Origin: Chelativorans multitrophicus
GTDB taxonomy: Bacteria; Pseudomonadota; Alphaproteobacteria; Rhizobiales; Rhizobiaceae
Direction of reading: 5' to 3'
DNA: 64,000 bases
Assembly: GCF_011317445.1 (NCBI RefSeq)
Contig: NZ_JAAAPL010000003.1
Span: 248,001-312,000, forward strand
The notes below the pieces were generated by a model that had not been told where the DNA came from, did no database searches, and saw only the letters and a list, made by a program, of their open reading frames with translations. The position numbers and the translations under genes were made by a program. Below, piece after piece: positions 1 through 8,458 of the stretch (positions are counted from its first letter, which is position 1; every line of letters begins with the position of its first letter).

Positions 1-1
1 A

Positions 2-760
2 CTGGCCGATGCGCTGAAAGGAACGGGCGTTGATATTCTCGAGGCGCTTTCCATCGGCACGCGCCAATCGCTTCAATTGGCAGCCGTCTGCGCATGTGCC
101 GGCATCGTCGTTGGCGTGATCGGTCTGACCGGGCTTGGCGGGCGGTTTTCGGCGCTGCTTTTGGGCGTTGCCGGCCAGAGCGAAATGCTGGCGCTCGCCT
201 TCGCCATGATCATCGCCCTGATCCTCGGCATGGGTATGCCGACCACCGCAGCCTACGCCATCGCAGCCAGCGTGGTCGCGCCCGCCTTGCAGCGCATGGG
301 GCTGCCAGTGCTGCCGGTGCATCTCTTTATCTTCTACTACGCGGTGATTTCGACGATCACGCCGCCGATCGCGCTTTCCGCCTTCGCGGGTGCTGCGCTG
401 GCGGGCGCCGATCCATGGAAGACGGCGTTCAAGTCGGTGCGCTACGGCATCGCCGCCTTCATCGTCCCGTTTCTGTTCATCCACAATCAGGGCATCCTGT
501 TGGAAGGCAGCGTCATCGACATCGTCAGGACGACGTTGACCGCGCTCATCGGGATCTGGGGCATCGCAACCGCCTCGGAAGGTTGGTTTGCCGGTCGTCT
601 TTCGGCATTCCTGCGGATTGCCCTTGCAGCGGCGGCCCTGCTGCTCATCGCCGGCGACATTTACACCGACATCGCCGGCCTAGTCCTGATCGCGGCATTC
701 GTCGCCTACAGGACGCTTCGCGCACGTTCGCGCGCAGTTCACCACCCATCCGGAATTTGA
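2..760 (+). CDS. TRAP transporter fused permease, C-terminal part (TAXI type)
   Basis: This is the C-terminal roughly 250 residues of a large TRAP permease; the reading frame is open back to the window edge, so the true start lies outside. The protein is a string of hydrophobic helices with the GMGMPTTAAYA and STITPPIALSAFAGAALAGA signatures typical of the DctM-like subunit of TRAP carriers. The last 80 residues add further membrane helices, as in the 4TM/12TM fused permeases that pair with TAXI binding proteins. It would sit in the inner membrane and use an ion gradient to import the solute handed over by the periplasmic protein. The TAXI binding protein gene starts 15 bp downstream behind a strong ribosome site, so the two form one transport system. 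The substrate is not known; the lyases downstream suggest a dicarboxylate or substituted succinate. Confidence 0.9.
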   Translation: MADALKGTGVDILEALSIGTRQSLQLAAVCACAGIVVGVIGLTGLGGRFSALLLGVAGQSEMLALAFAMIIALILGMGMPTTAAYAIAASVVAPALQRMGLPVLPVHLFIFYYAVISTITPPIALSAFAGAALAGADPWKTAFKSVRYGIAAFIVPFLFIHNQGILLEGSVIDIVRTTLTALIGIWGIATASEGWFAGRLSAFLRIALAAAALLLIAGDIYTDIAGLVLIAAFVAYRTLRARSRAVHHPSGI

Positions 761-775
761 TCAGAGGAGGACAAA

Positions 776-1765
776 ATGATCAGATCGATTATCTGCATAC
801 TCGGTATGGCGGCGATCCTGCCGGCCTCGGCCCAGGAGGCCGACCGGAGCGACTGGCCCAACACCGTGGTGATCGGAACCGCGTCGCCCGGCGGCACCCA
901 TGCGATCTACGGCCAGGGTGTGGCCAGCATCATCTCCAACCATGTCGGCGTGTCGGCTTCCACGCAGCAGACGCAGGGTCCGACGCAAAACCTCGTGCTG
1001 GTCCATTCCGACCGCATCAATGTCGGCCTGACCACCATGGGGCCCGCTTATGAGGCCATGCAGGGCGAACTGGATCTCGATCCAGGCACCGAATACAGCG
1101 ACGTCCGCGCTTTGTTTCCCATGTATATCACACCGTTCCAGGCCGCGGCGCTTGAGCGCAGCGGGATTAGCTCAGTTTCCGATCTGGCTGGTCGCACCAT
1201 CGGTGCCGGTCCGCGAGGCGGCACCGGCGGCACGTACTGGGCCCGCTGGCTCGAGACGCTAGGCGTCGACGCCTCCATCCAGAACGGCCCGCTGGGCGAC
1301 CAAACCTCGCAGCTCGCCGACGGCCGGCTTGATGCCGTGACCACCGCGGCAGGGTTGCCTATCGCGGCGTTCTCCGAGCTCGAGACGCTGGCGCCGACCG
1401 TCTTCTTCGGTCTGTCGCAGGAAGAGATCGATACGCTTCGCGATACGGTCCCCTATGCGGTCGAATTCACAATCCCTGCGAACACATACAGCTCTCAGCC
1501 GGAAGACATCCAAACGCTGGCGATGTGGAACGTGGCTTTCACCAACGAACGTATGCCCGAATCGCTCGCCTACGAGATCGTGAAGGCCGTATTCGAAAAT
1601 CAGGAAGAGCTGGTCGCCACGCACGCGTCGGCCAAGGAGACGCTGCTCGAGAACGTCGCCGCCGCGAACGACTTCATGCCCTATCACCCAGGTGCCGTAC
1701 GCTACTACCGCGAGCAGGGGATCGAGCTCCCCGAAGCAGTCATCCCCGCTGAAATGGCTGAATGA
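776..1765 (+). CDS. TAXI-family TRAP transporter solute-binding protein
   Basis: A periplasmic binding protein of 329 residues with an N-terminal signal peptide of about 20 residues that ends near ASAQE. The mature start has the TAXI hallmark: a segment IGTASPGGTHAIYGQG followed by a stretch on ignoring or sampling hosts of small motifs (STQQTQGPTQNL) and a later GPRGGTGGTYWARW loop. It captures the solute in the periplasm and delivers it to the fused permease just upstream. The ATG follows a good ribosome site (GAGGAGG, 5 bp away). Its stop overlaps the start of the next gene in an ATGA junction, so transport and catabolism are translationally coupled. TAXI proteins bind varied acids such as glutamate and other carboxylates, so the family does not fix the substrate. 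Confidence 0.92.
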   Translation: MIRSIICILGMAAILPASAQEADRSDWPNTVVIGTASPGGTHAIYGQGVASIISNHVGVSASTQQTQGPTQNLVLVHSDRINVGLTTMGPAYEAMQGELDLDPGTEYSDVRALFPMYITPFQAAALERSGISSVSDLAGRTIGAGPRGGTGGTYWARWLETLGVDASIQNGPLGDQTSQLADGRLDAVTTAAGLPIAAFSELETLAPTVFFGLSQEEIDTLRDTVPYAVEFTIPANTYSSQPEDIQTLAMWNVAFTNERMPESLAYEIVKAVFENQEELVATHASAKETLLENVAAANDFMPYHPGAVRYYREQGIELPEAVIPAEMAE

Positions 1766-3132
1766 GAATATCGATGGCGACCTTCTTTCCTCAATCAGTG
1801 ACGGCACTCGACTCCCCGCTTTACGGGCGTAGCTTCGCCGATGACAAAATGCGCGAGCTCTTTTCCGCGCAAAGCTTCATTTCTCGCTGTGTAGAAACGG
1901 AGGTCGCCCTCGCCAGGGCGCAGGCGCGCCTCGGCATTATTCCCGAAGACGCAGCGGCGGGCATCACCGCCGCTGCCAGAACCTTCGCGCCTGAGATGGA
2001 ACGCCTGCGCGACGATACCGAGATCGTCGGCTATCCAATCCTGCCGCTGGTCGAACAGCTATCCGCCCATGCGGGCGAAGCCGGAAAATACCTTCACTGG
2101 GGCGCGACTACGCAGGACATCATGGACACCGCCACCGTCCTGCAAATTCGGGATGGGTTAGCTCTCATTAGCCGGCGCATCGAAAGCGTGCGCAAGGCAT
2201 TGGCGGCGCTGGCGCGTAATCATCGCGACACGCCGATGGCCGGCCGCACACATCTTCAACACGCATTGCCGGTCACTTTTGGCTACAAGGCAGCCGTGTG
2301 GCTTTCCGCCTTCGACAGGCATGCCGCGCGCCTTGAGGAAATCAGCCCCCGCGTGCTGGTGGTCGAATTCTCCGGTGCGTCCGGAACGCTCGCCTCGCTC
2401 GGAACGCGCGGGCTGGACGTCCAGCGCGAACTGGCGCGCGAGCTCAATCTCGGCGTTCCTTCGATCACCTGGCATTCCGCGCGCGACGCGGTCGCGGAAA
2501 CCGTTCAGTTCCTGGCTCTCGTTTCCGGCAGCCTCGGCAAGCTCGCGATGGACATTTCTATCATGATGACGACGGAACTCGGTGAGGTCGCCGAGCCCTT
2601 TGTGCGTCATCGCGGCGCCAGCAGCACCATGCCGCAAAAACAGAACCCCGTTTCCTGCGAGCTCATCCTCGCCGGTGCGCGGATCGTGCGCAATCACGCC
2701 ACGTCGATGCTCGACGCGATGATCCACGACTTCGAGCGCGCGACCGGGCCGTGGCACCTGGAATGGTCCGCCGTCCCCGAAGGCTTTGCAGTCGCATCGG
2801 GGATACTCTATCAGGCCGAATTCATGCTGGGCGGCCTCCAGGTCTTCCCGGATCGGATGCGCGAAAATCTTGATCATTCACGCGGGCTGATCGTGGCGGA
2901 AGCCGTCATGATGGCGCTTGCGCCCCATACCGGGCGTAAGGAAGCGCACGATATCGTCTATCTCGGCTGCCGCCGTGCGGTGGAGGACAAGACCGGTCTT
3001 TTCGAGGTGCTGCGCACCATGCCGGAAGTGGCCAAGCCGCTCGGCGAAGAGGCGCTCAGGGATCTGACTGATCCCCGCAACTATCTCGGCAGCGCCGGCG
3101 CTATGGTCGACAATGTGCTCGGCGGCCGATGA
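1762..3132 (+). CDS. Fumarase/aspartase-superfamily lyase (PcaB/adenylosuccinate-lyase-like)
   Basis: A 456-residue member of the fumarase/aspartase superfamily, nearest in appearance to 3-carboxymuconate cycloisomerase and adenylosuccinate lyase. Seen directly are HWGATTQDIMDT near residue 112, GRTHLQHA with His164 in the general-acid region, and the mobile-loop signature GASSTMPQKQNP at residues 285-296, in which Ser287 or Ser288 would be the base. These enzymes reversibly eliminate a substituent beta to a carboxylate and commonly release fumarate. No beta-ketoadipate genes surround it. It is coupled by ATGA overlaps to a TAXI transporter and to a FumC-like lyase, so a catabolic C-N or C-O lyase acting on a substituted succinate is a better guess than PcaB or PurB. 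An in-frame ATG at 1774 is an alternative start. The family call is firm and the reaction is open. Confidence 0.85.
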   Translation: MRISMATFFPQSVTALDSPLYGRSFADDKMRELFSAQSFISRCVETEVALARAQARLGIIPEDAAAGITAAARTFAPEMERLRDDTEIVGYPILPLVEQLSAHAGEAGKYLHWGATTQDIMDTATVLQIRDGLALISRRIESVRKALAALARNHRDTPMAGRTHLQHALPVTFGYKAAVWLSAFDRHAARLEEISPRVLVVEFSGASGTLASLGTRGLDVQRELARELNLGVPSITWHSARDAVAETVQFLALVSGSLGKLAMDISIMMTTELGEVAEPFVRHRGASSTMPQKQNPVSCELILAGARIVRNHATSMLDAMIHDFERATGPWHLEWSAVPEGFAVASGILYQAEFMLGGLQVFPDRMRENLDHSRGLIVAEAVMMALAPHTGRKEAHDIVYLGCRRAVEDKTGLFEVLRTMPEVAKPLGEEALRDLTDPRNYLGSAGAMVDNVLGGR

Positions 3133-4541
3133 CTATTCGCTCGGAATCGGACGCAAACGGTCCCATTGAAATTCCAGCGGATCGCTACTGGGGAGCGCAG
3201 ACCGCCCGCGCGCTGAGGCTGTTCCCGCAGGAAGGACCGCGATTGCCTGTGAGTTTCCTGCGTGCCTTCGGCCTCCAGAAGGCCGCCGCTGCCCGAGCGA
3301 ACATGGCGCTTGGCGTACTTGATCGAGAACGCGGCGAACGTATCCTCGCCGCTGCCGTGGAATTGCGCGACGGCCGTTTTGACGACCACTTCCCGCTCTC
3401 CATTTGGCAGACGGGAAGCGGCACGCAGACGAATATGAACGCCAACGAGGTGCTGGCCAACCGAGCCAACGAACTGTCCGGCCAGCCGCTAGGCACGCGC
3501 GACCCGATCCATCCCAACGACCACGTCAATCTCGGCCAGTCGTCCAACGACACCTTTCCCACGGTGATGCATGTCGCCGCCGTACTGGAGCTTCAAGATG
3601 GCGTTCTGCCGGCGCTGGATCAATTGGAAACGGCGTTCGCGCGGCTCGAAACCGATCACGGCGCCTATGTCCGCATGGGGCGTACGCATCTCAACGATGC
3701 CGTTCCGGTAACGCTTGGCCAGACCTTGGCATCGTATCGCAGGCAGGTGAGCCAGGCTCAAAAACGGATTGCGGCAACGCTGGCCGATCTCAAAGTGCTT
3801 TCGCAGGGTGGAACAGCCGCGGGCAGCGGGTTGAATGCCGCCGAAGGGTTCGATCAGGCGTTTTGCGCAGCGCTCAGCGACGCGACCGGGATCGATTTCG
3901 CACCAAATCCCGTCAAGGTGGAGGGCATGGCCGCGCATGACGCGCTCGTGGCGGCATCGGCCGCTCTCGAAGGGCTCGCCACGGCATTGATTCATATCCT
4001 CAACGATATCCGGCTTCTTGCGGCCGGTCCGCGCGCCGGACTGGCCGAACTGACACTTCCCGACGACGGGCTGTCGTCCTCAATCATGCCGGGCAAGCGG
4101 AACGCGACGCTGGCGGAAGCCCTGTTGCAGGTCTGCTTCCGCGTGATTGGCAATCACACCACGGTCGTGTGGGCTGCCGGTTCCGGCCTGTTCGAGCTCA
4201 ATGTCGCAAAGCCGGTGCTGATCCACGCGTTCCTCGAAAGCGCGACCGCCCTGAAGGTCGCCATCGCATCCTTTGTCGCGGGAACGTTGAACGGATTAGA
4301 GGTCAATGGCGAGCGGATGGCGCACTACGTCAATTCCTCGCTGATGCTGGCGACCGCCCTGACACCGCGCCTCGGCTACGACCGTGTGGCGGAAGTTATA
4401 CGCCTGGCCGACCTCGAAAACCTCACCCTGCGGGAGGCCTGCGCCCGTTTCGGCGTGATCTCCATGCAGGATTACGACGCTCTGATCGATCCGGCGCGCA
4501 TGGCAAATGGCGGCCGCATGAAGGAAGGGGAGAGGGAATGA
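3129..4541 (+). CDS. Class II fumarase-like lyase (FumC family, variant signature)
   Basis: A 470-residue FumC-type protein. Strong matches to class II fumarases are TGSGTQTNMNANEVLANRA near residue 95, HPNDHVNLGQSSNDTFP near 128, GRTHLNDAVPVTLGQ with His187, and TALTPRLGYD near the C terminus. Fumarase catalyses fumarate plus water to L-malate; relatives are aspartases. The mobile loop reads GSSIMPGKRNATLAEA instead of the almost invariant GKVNPTQ; Lys323 and Asn325 remain, but Val and Pro are changed, which may alter substrate choice. The gene overlaps the upstream lyase and the downstream tarD by 4 bp each. It may hydrate fumarate released by the upstream lyase or be a second specialised lyase. 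It is unlikely to be the only housekeeping fumarase, because it is embedded in a catabolic operon. Confidence 0.85.
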   Translation: MTIRSESDANGPIEIPADRYWGAQTARALRLFPQEGPRLPVSFLRAFGLQKAAAARANMALGVLDRERGERILAAAVELRDGRFDDHFPLSIWQTGSGTQTNMNANEVLANRANELSGQPLGTRDPIHPNDHVNLGQSSNDTFPTVMHVAAVLELQDGVLPALDQLETAFARLETDHGAYVRMGRTHLNDAVPVTLGQTLASYRRQVSQAQKRIAATLADLKVLSQGGTAAGSGLNAAEGFDQAFCAALSDATGIDFAPNPVKVEGMAAHDALVAASAALEGLATALIHILNDIRLLAAGPRAGLAELTLPDDGLSSSIMPGKRNATLAEALLQVCFRVIGNHTTVVWAAGSGLFELNVAKPVLIHAFLESATALKVAIASFVAGTLNGLEVNGERMAHYVNSSLMLATALTPRLGYDRVAEVIRLADLENLTLREACARFGVISMQDYDALIDPARMANGGRMKEGERE

Positions 4542-5704
4542 AGATCGTTCGCATCCTGGAGAAAGACCTGCCGATAACGTCTCCAGGCGCCAATGGGGTG
4601 GTCGACTTCGCCGGGCTAACGACGTCGGCGGTCGCGATCGTGACCGATGCGTTCCGGGACGGAAAGCCGCTTGTCGGATACGGCTTCGGATCGATTGGCC
4701 GGTGGTCGGTCGGCGGCATGCTGCGCGAGCGCTTCATCCCCCGGATCTTGGCAGTCGAACCGGCGAGCCTTCAGGACGAGACGGGGAACATCGATCCGTT
4801 TGCCTGCTGGAACGCCGCGATGCGCAACGAAAAACCCGGCGGCCACGGCGACCGCGCGACCGCCTTGGGAGCGCTCGACATGGCCTTGTGGGATCTGCGG
4901 GCGAAGGCGGACGGCGTTCCGCTTTACCGCCTCCTGGCGGACCGATACCGTGACGGGCAGGCCGACGAGGACGTCGCGGTCTATGCGGCCGGGGGATACT
5001 ACCAACCCGGCAGCAATTATCGTTCGCTCCAAGACGAACTCAAGGGCTATATCGATCGCGGCTACAACGAGGTGAAGATCAAGATCGGCGGCGCACCGCT
5101 CGCCGAGGACATGAGGCGGATCGAAGCCGCCATCGCGGTTTTAGGCGACGGGGCGCGGCTTGCCGTTGATGCCAACGGACGCTTCGACCTGGAAACCGCC
5201 CTTGCCTATGGCCGCGCCATGAGCGACTACGGTCTTCGCTGGTACGAGGAGCCAGGCGACCCGCTCGATTTCCGGCTAATGGCAGTGCTCGCCGAACATT
5301 ACGACGGGCCGCTCGCCACGGGCGAGAACCTCTTTTCGTCGCAGGACGCGCGCAATCTCCTGCGCTATGGTGGGATGCGGGCCGAGCGCGATTTCGTGCA
5401 ATTCGACTGCGGCCTCGCCTATGGCCTGCCGGACTACCTCAAAGTGCTGGACATCATGCGTCGGCACGGCTGGTCGCCAAGACGCCTGCATCCCCATGGC
5501 GGACACCAAATGTCGCTTCACCTTGCAGCAGGCCTCGGCCTTGGCGGCAACGAAAGCTATCCGGGGGTCTTCCAGCCCCTCGGCGGCTTTGCAGACTGTT
5601 CGAAGGTGGAAAACGGACGAGTTCGATTGCCCGATGCGCCAGGCGTCGGGCTCGAACTCAAATCCGAGTTGAAGACATGGCTTGACGAAGCGTTCGAAAT
5701 TTAG
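4538..5704 (+). CDS. tarD: D-tartrate dehydratase-like enolase-superfamily enzyme
   Basis: A 388-residue enolase-superfamily dehydratase that I recognise as close to the characterised Bradyrhizobium D-tartrate dehydratase TarD. Shared blocks include NEKPGGHG, VYAAGGYY, NLLRYGGMR, PHGGHQMSL and GLGLGGNESYP. Catalytic and metal residues fall in the expected places: Lys182 in KIKIGG, Asp211 in VDANG, Glu237 in YEEPGD, Glu263 in TGEN, and His320 in HPHGG, each two residues below the TarD numbering as I recall it. The enzyme removes water from D-tartrate to give oxaloacetate, with Mg2+, in the cytoplasm. The start is the ATG that overlaps the stop of the fumarase-like gene; a longer frame exists but runs through that gene. 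It is the last gene of the operon, and nothing resembling a strong terminator follows. Confidence 0.88.
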   Translation: MKIVRILEKDLPITSPGANGVVDFAGLTTSAVAIVTDAFRDGKPLVGYGFGSIGRWSVGGMLRERFIPRILAVEPASLQDETGNIDPFACWNAAMRNEKPGGHGDRATALGALDMALWDLRAKADGVPLYRLLADRYRDGQADEDVAVYAAGGYYQPGSNYRSLQDELKGYIDRGYNEVKIKIGGAPLAEDMRRIEAAIAVLGDGARLAVDANGRFDLETALAYGRAMSDYGLRWYEEPGDPLDFRLMAVLAEHYDGPLATGENLFSSQDARNLLRYGGMRAERDFVQFDCGLAYGLPDYLKVLDIMRRHGWSPRRLHPHGGHQMSLHLAAGLGLGGNESYPGVFQPLGGFADCSKVENGRVRLPDAPGVGLELKSELKTWLDEAFEI

Positions 5705-5814
5705 CCAGCCTGCTTCTGGCGTGTGAGCGTTTGCTCATCGCCTGAAAGCTCGGTTTGCCTGGGTTCATTACTGCTAGCGTCTGCTGACCACGATCGACGG
5801 TCGATGTCTGAAAC

Positions 5815-6558
5815 CTACGGTGCCATCAAACCCGAGACGGTAAAGCCTCCGTCCACAGCGATCACTTGACCGTTGACATAGGACGACAGATTGTCGTCCA
5901 GCAGAACCATCGCCATCGACGCAATTTCGTCGACTGAGGCGTACCGGCCGAGCGGAACGCGCGATTTCCAATCGTTCCTCGTCTTTTCATCGTGCCATTT
6001 CTGCGCCATCGGCGTTTCAACGGGTCCGGGAGCAATGGCATTGACACGTACGCCATGAGGGGCGAGTTCCACCGCCATAATGCGGGTCATCGTGTTTACC
6101 GCACCTTTCGAGGCACCATAAGCAACACGACCGACGCTGCCCTGGATTCCGGAGACAGAGGTGATGTTCACCACCGAGCCATTGCTCATGTGTCTCACAG
6201 CTGATTGCGCTACGATGAAAGACCCGATGACATTGACGTCGAGAACCTTGCGAAACTGCGCCGGTGTTGTCTCGTTAAAAGGAATATTTTGTCCGATGCC
6301 GGCGCAGTTGACGACCCCGTCAATGCGCTCGAATGGTTCGGCAACCTTTCGCACCGCTGCGTCGACCGCGTTCTCGTCTGTGACATCGATGCCGAAGGTC
6401 GTGACGTCATCCATCGAAAAAGTATCTCGAAGTGCGTCCAGGGCCTCGCCGGGTAGATCGAAGACGGCTGTATGCCATCCAGCCCTGACCGCGTGGTCCA
6501 GAATGCCGCGCCCGATACCCGACGCACCGCCTGTAAGAACAAGAACTTTCTTCTTCAT
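5815..6558 (-). CDS. Short-chain dehydrogenase/reductase (SDR)
   Basis: A classical SDR of 247 residues. It has the TGGASGIG cofactor loop at the N terminus, NCAG in the NNAG position, a serine in NITSVSG and the catalytic YGASK motif, and it ends in a typical VDGGF tail. Such enzymes oxidise secondary alcohols of sugars, polyols or hydroxy acids with NAD(P). The ATG at 6558 is preferred over a TTG at 6582, because the TTG lies inside the end of the transketolase gene upstream; the gap is then 14 bp. It is the last gene of a six-gene - strand operon that starts with a TRAP transporter, so it likely acts on the imported compound or a product of the two-subunit transketolase. The exact substrate cannot be read from the sequence. 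Confidence 0.9.
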   Translation of the reverse strand: MKKKVLVLTGGASGIGRGILDHAVRAGWHTAVFDLPGEALDALRDTFSMDDVTTFGIDVTDENAVDAAVRKVAEPFERIDGVVNCAGIGQNIPFNETTPAQFRKVLDVNVIGSFIVAQSAVRHMSNGSVVNITSVSGIQGSVGRVAYGASKGAVNTMTRIMAVELAPHGVRVNAIAPGPVETPMAQKWHDEKTRNDWKSRVPLGRYASVDEIASMAMVLLDDNLSSYVNGQVIAVDGGFTVSGLMAP

Positions 6559-6572
6559 GAACGAGCTTGCCG

Positions 6573-7568
6573 CTAAAGCCAACGTCGGATGTTTCTTGAA
6601 ACCGCAGCGCGCGTAATCCCATAGCGCTCCTGCAACACTTCCAGAGTACCCGCCGCCAAAAAACGGTCAGGCAGCGCAATGCGCCGCATCTCGGCTGAAA
6701 CACCGTTCATGCTCAGACAGCTTGCAACTGCTTCGCCAAGACCGCCGACGCAGGAATGGTTCTCGGCGGTGACAATCAATCGGCCAGTCCGCTTCGCTTC
6801 CCGCAGGATCGTCATCTCGTCCAATGGCTTGATCGTAGGCACATGAAGCACCGCGACGTCGATGCCGTCGGCTTGAAGCTCCTTGGCGCTATCGAGCGCT
6901 CGCATGGTCATGAAGCCCGTTGAGATGATCAGCACGTCCCGGCCGCCACGCAGAAGGGCCGCCTTACCCAGCTCGAATCGGTAGTCATACTCGTCGAGGA
7001 CCACGGCAACGTTCCCGCGCAGGATGCGGGAATAGACCGGGCCATCATAATCGGCGATGGCAGGCACCATCTGCTCGATCTCGTGCGCATCGCATGGATC
7101 GATCACCACCATGTTCGGCATGGCACGGAAAATAGCAATATCGTCGGTCGCCTGGTGGCTGGGACCATAACCTGTCGTCAAGCCCGGCAGGCCACCAATC
7201 AGCTTAACGCTGGCGTCCTGTTCGGCAACGGCCTGGGACATGAAATCATAGCAGCGCCGCGACGCGAAGGTTGCGTAGGTGGTGGCGAAGGGAATGAAGC
7301 CCTCCTTCGCCAAGCCTCCGGCTGCGGTCGCCATCAACTGTTCGGACATGCCCATCTGGTAGAAACGATCAGGATATGCCTCGGCAAAGATATGCATATC
7401 CGTATACTTTGCGAGGTCAGCACTCATGCCGACGATTTCCGGCCGGGTCCGCGCCAGTTCAATAAGCGCGTTCCCGAAGGGTATCGGCTTCGTACGGTGC
7501 CCCTCGTCAATTGACGAGGCGGCGATCACGGGTGCAGCATTCTTGGCTATTGTCGACGTGCCGCTCAT
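6573..7568 (-). CDS. Transketolase C-terminal subunit (pyrimidine-binding plus C-terminal domain)
   Basis: The second half of a split transketolase, 331 residues. It begins with a central domain that includes MSADLAKYT and MGMSEQLMATAAGG, where the glutamate that activates the thiamine ring is expected, and continues into the transketolase C-terminal domain (VLHVPTIKPLDEMTILREAKR). It works with the N-terminal subunit encoded immediately upstream to move two-carbon units between ketoses and aldoses. The start at 7568 follows an AGGGAG ribosome site and overlaps the stop of the first subunit by 4 bp; a longer frame to 7610 lacks support. Two-subunit transketolases occur in dedicated catabolic clusters such as apulose-4-phosphate or sulfofructose pathways. 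Here there is no kinase in the operon, so the substrate may be an unphosphorylated ketose or come from elsewhere. Confidence 0.9.
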   Translation of the reverse strand: MSGTSTIAKNAAPVIAASSIDEGHRTKPIPFGNALIELARTRPEIVGMSADLAKYTDMHIFAEAYPDRFYQMGMSEQLMATAAGGLAKEGFIPFATTYATFASRRCYDFMSQAVAEQDASVKLIGGLPGLTTGYGPSHQATDDIAIFRAMPNMVVIDPCDAHEIEQMVPAIADYDGPVYSRILRGNVAVVLDEYDYRFELGKAALLRGGRDVLIISTGFMTMRALDSAKELQADGIDVAVLHVPTIKPLDEMTILREAKRTGRLIVTAENHSCVGGLGEAVASCLSMNGVSAEMRRIALPDRFLAAGTLEVLQERYGITRAAVSRNIRRWL

Positions 7569-8410
7569 TTGCTTCTCCCTTTGTCGAGTGCTTCGTAGGC
7601 ACGTTTCCAATCTTCCTCGCCAAGCCGGATAAAGTGGCTCTTCTCACGGCCTTCCAGGAAATCGACGCCGCAACCCATTTTCGTGTCACAGATGATGATC
7701 CGCGGCTTCGGCTCCGCATATTCGCGTGCCCGGTCAAACGCCGCCACCAGTGCCGAAAGGTTGTTGCCATCGATGCGCTGCACGTAAAAGCCGAACGCCT
7801 CGAATTTGTCGACGACCGGTTCGGTATTCATCACCTTCATGGACGGACCGTCCGCCTGCACCTGATTGAAATCAACAATGGCGATGATGTTGTCGAGCCG
7901 GTAATTCGAGGCGGAGATCGCTGCTTCCCAGGTTGGCCCTTCGGCAAGTTCGCCGTCGCCCATCAGCGTGTAAATAAACGATTTGGATTTCTTGCGCTTG
8001 AGCCCCATGCCCATGCCGACAGCCATAGGCAGGCCAAGGCCGATAGACCCTCCCGACATTTCCGCACCCGGTGTGTAGGAAGTCATCCCCGACATCGGCA
8101 GGCGGCTATCGTCGAGAGCGTAGGTCGGCAGTTCTTCTTCCGGGAGATAGCCAGCAGCAACGAGAACCGCATAATGCGCGATACCGTAGTGGCCCACCGA
8201 AAGAAGGAAACGGTCGCGTCCCTCCCAGTCTGGCTGATCGGGACGGTGCTTCATCGCATGGAAGTATGTAACCGTGAGCACATCGGCAACGCCCAGAGCC
8301 TGAGCAATATAACCCTGGCCCTGCGTCTCAGCCATCACGAGCGCGTTGCGGCGGACACGATAAGCATGATCCGCAAGCGCACTATTATGCAGATTCGCAT
8401 GCTGGTTCAT
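7565..8410 (-). CDS. Transketolase N-terminal subunit (TPP-binding)
   Basis: The first half of a split transketolase, 281 residues. The thiamine-diphosphate binding motif is clear: GDGELAEG at residues 151-158 followed by the Asn in DFNQV at 182, with the usual spacing of about 30. SVGHYGIAHYA near residue 71 and GGSIGLGLPMAVGMG near 120 match the transketolase N-terminal domain. It pairs with the C-terminal subunit encoded next, whose start overlaps this stop. The start ATG follows GAAGGAG at a good distance. The 48 bp between it and the upstream SDR fits one polycistronic message. Housekeeping transketolases in this group of bacteria are single long chains, so a split enzyme inside a TRAP operon points to a specialised sugar route. 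Confidence 0.92.
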   Translation of the reverse strand: MNQHANLHNSALADHAYRVRRNALVMAETQGQGYIAQALGVADVLTVTYFHAMKHRPDQPDWEGRDRFLLSVGHYGIAHYAVLVAAGYLPEEELPTYALDDSRLPMSGMTSYTPGAEMSGGSIGLGLPMAVGMGMGLKRKKSKSFIYTLMGDGELAEGPTWEAAISASNYRLDNIIAIVDFNQVQADGPSMKVMNTEPVVDKFEAFGFYVQRIDGNNLSALVAAFDRAREYAEPKPRIIICDTKMGCGVDFLEGREKSHFIRLGEEDWKRAYEALDKGRSK

Positions 8411-8458
8411 CGAAACTCCTTCTCATAACTCTGACCGTTGGACGGCCGAAAATCTGCT

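Noticed and set aside
5705-5814. Intrinsic terminator between the convergent tarD and SDR genes
   Set aside because: Only a 5-bp stem (GCCAG/CTGGC) and a small ATCGAC/GTCGAT repeat are present, with no T run.
7511-8428. 305-codon open frame on the + strand opposite the transketolase N subunit
   Set aside because: Antisense shadow; the TPP motif on the - strand is complete.
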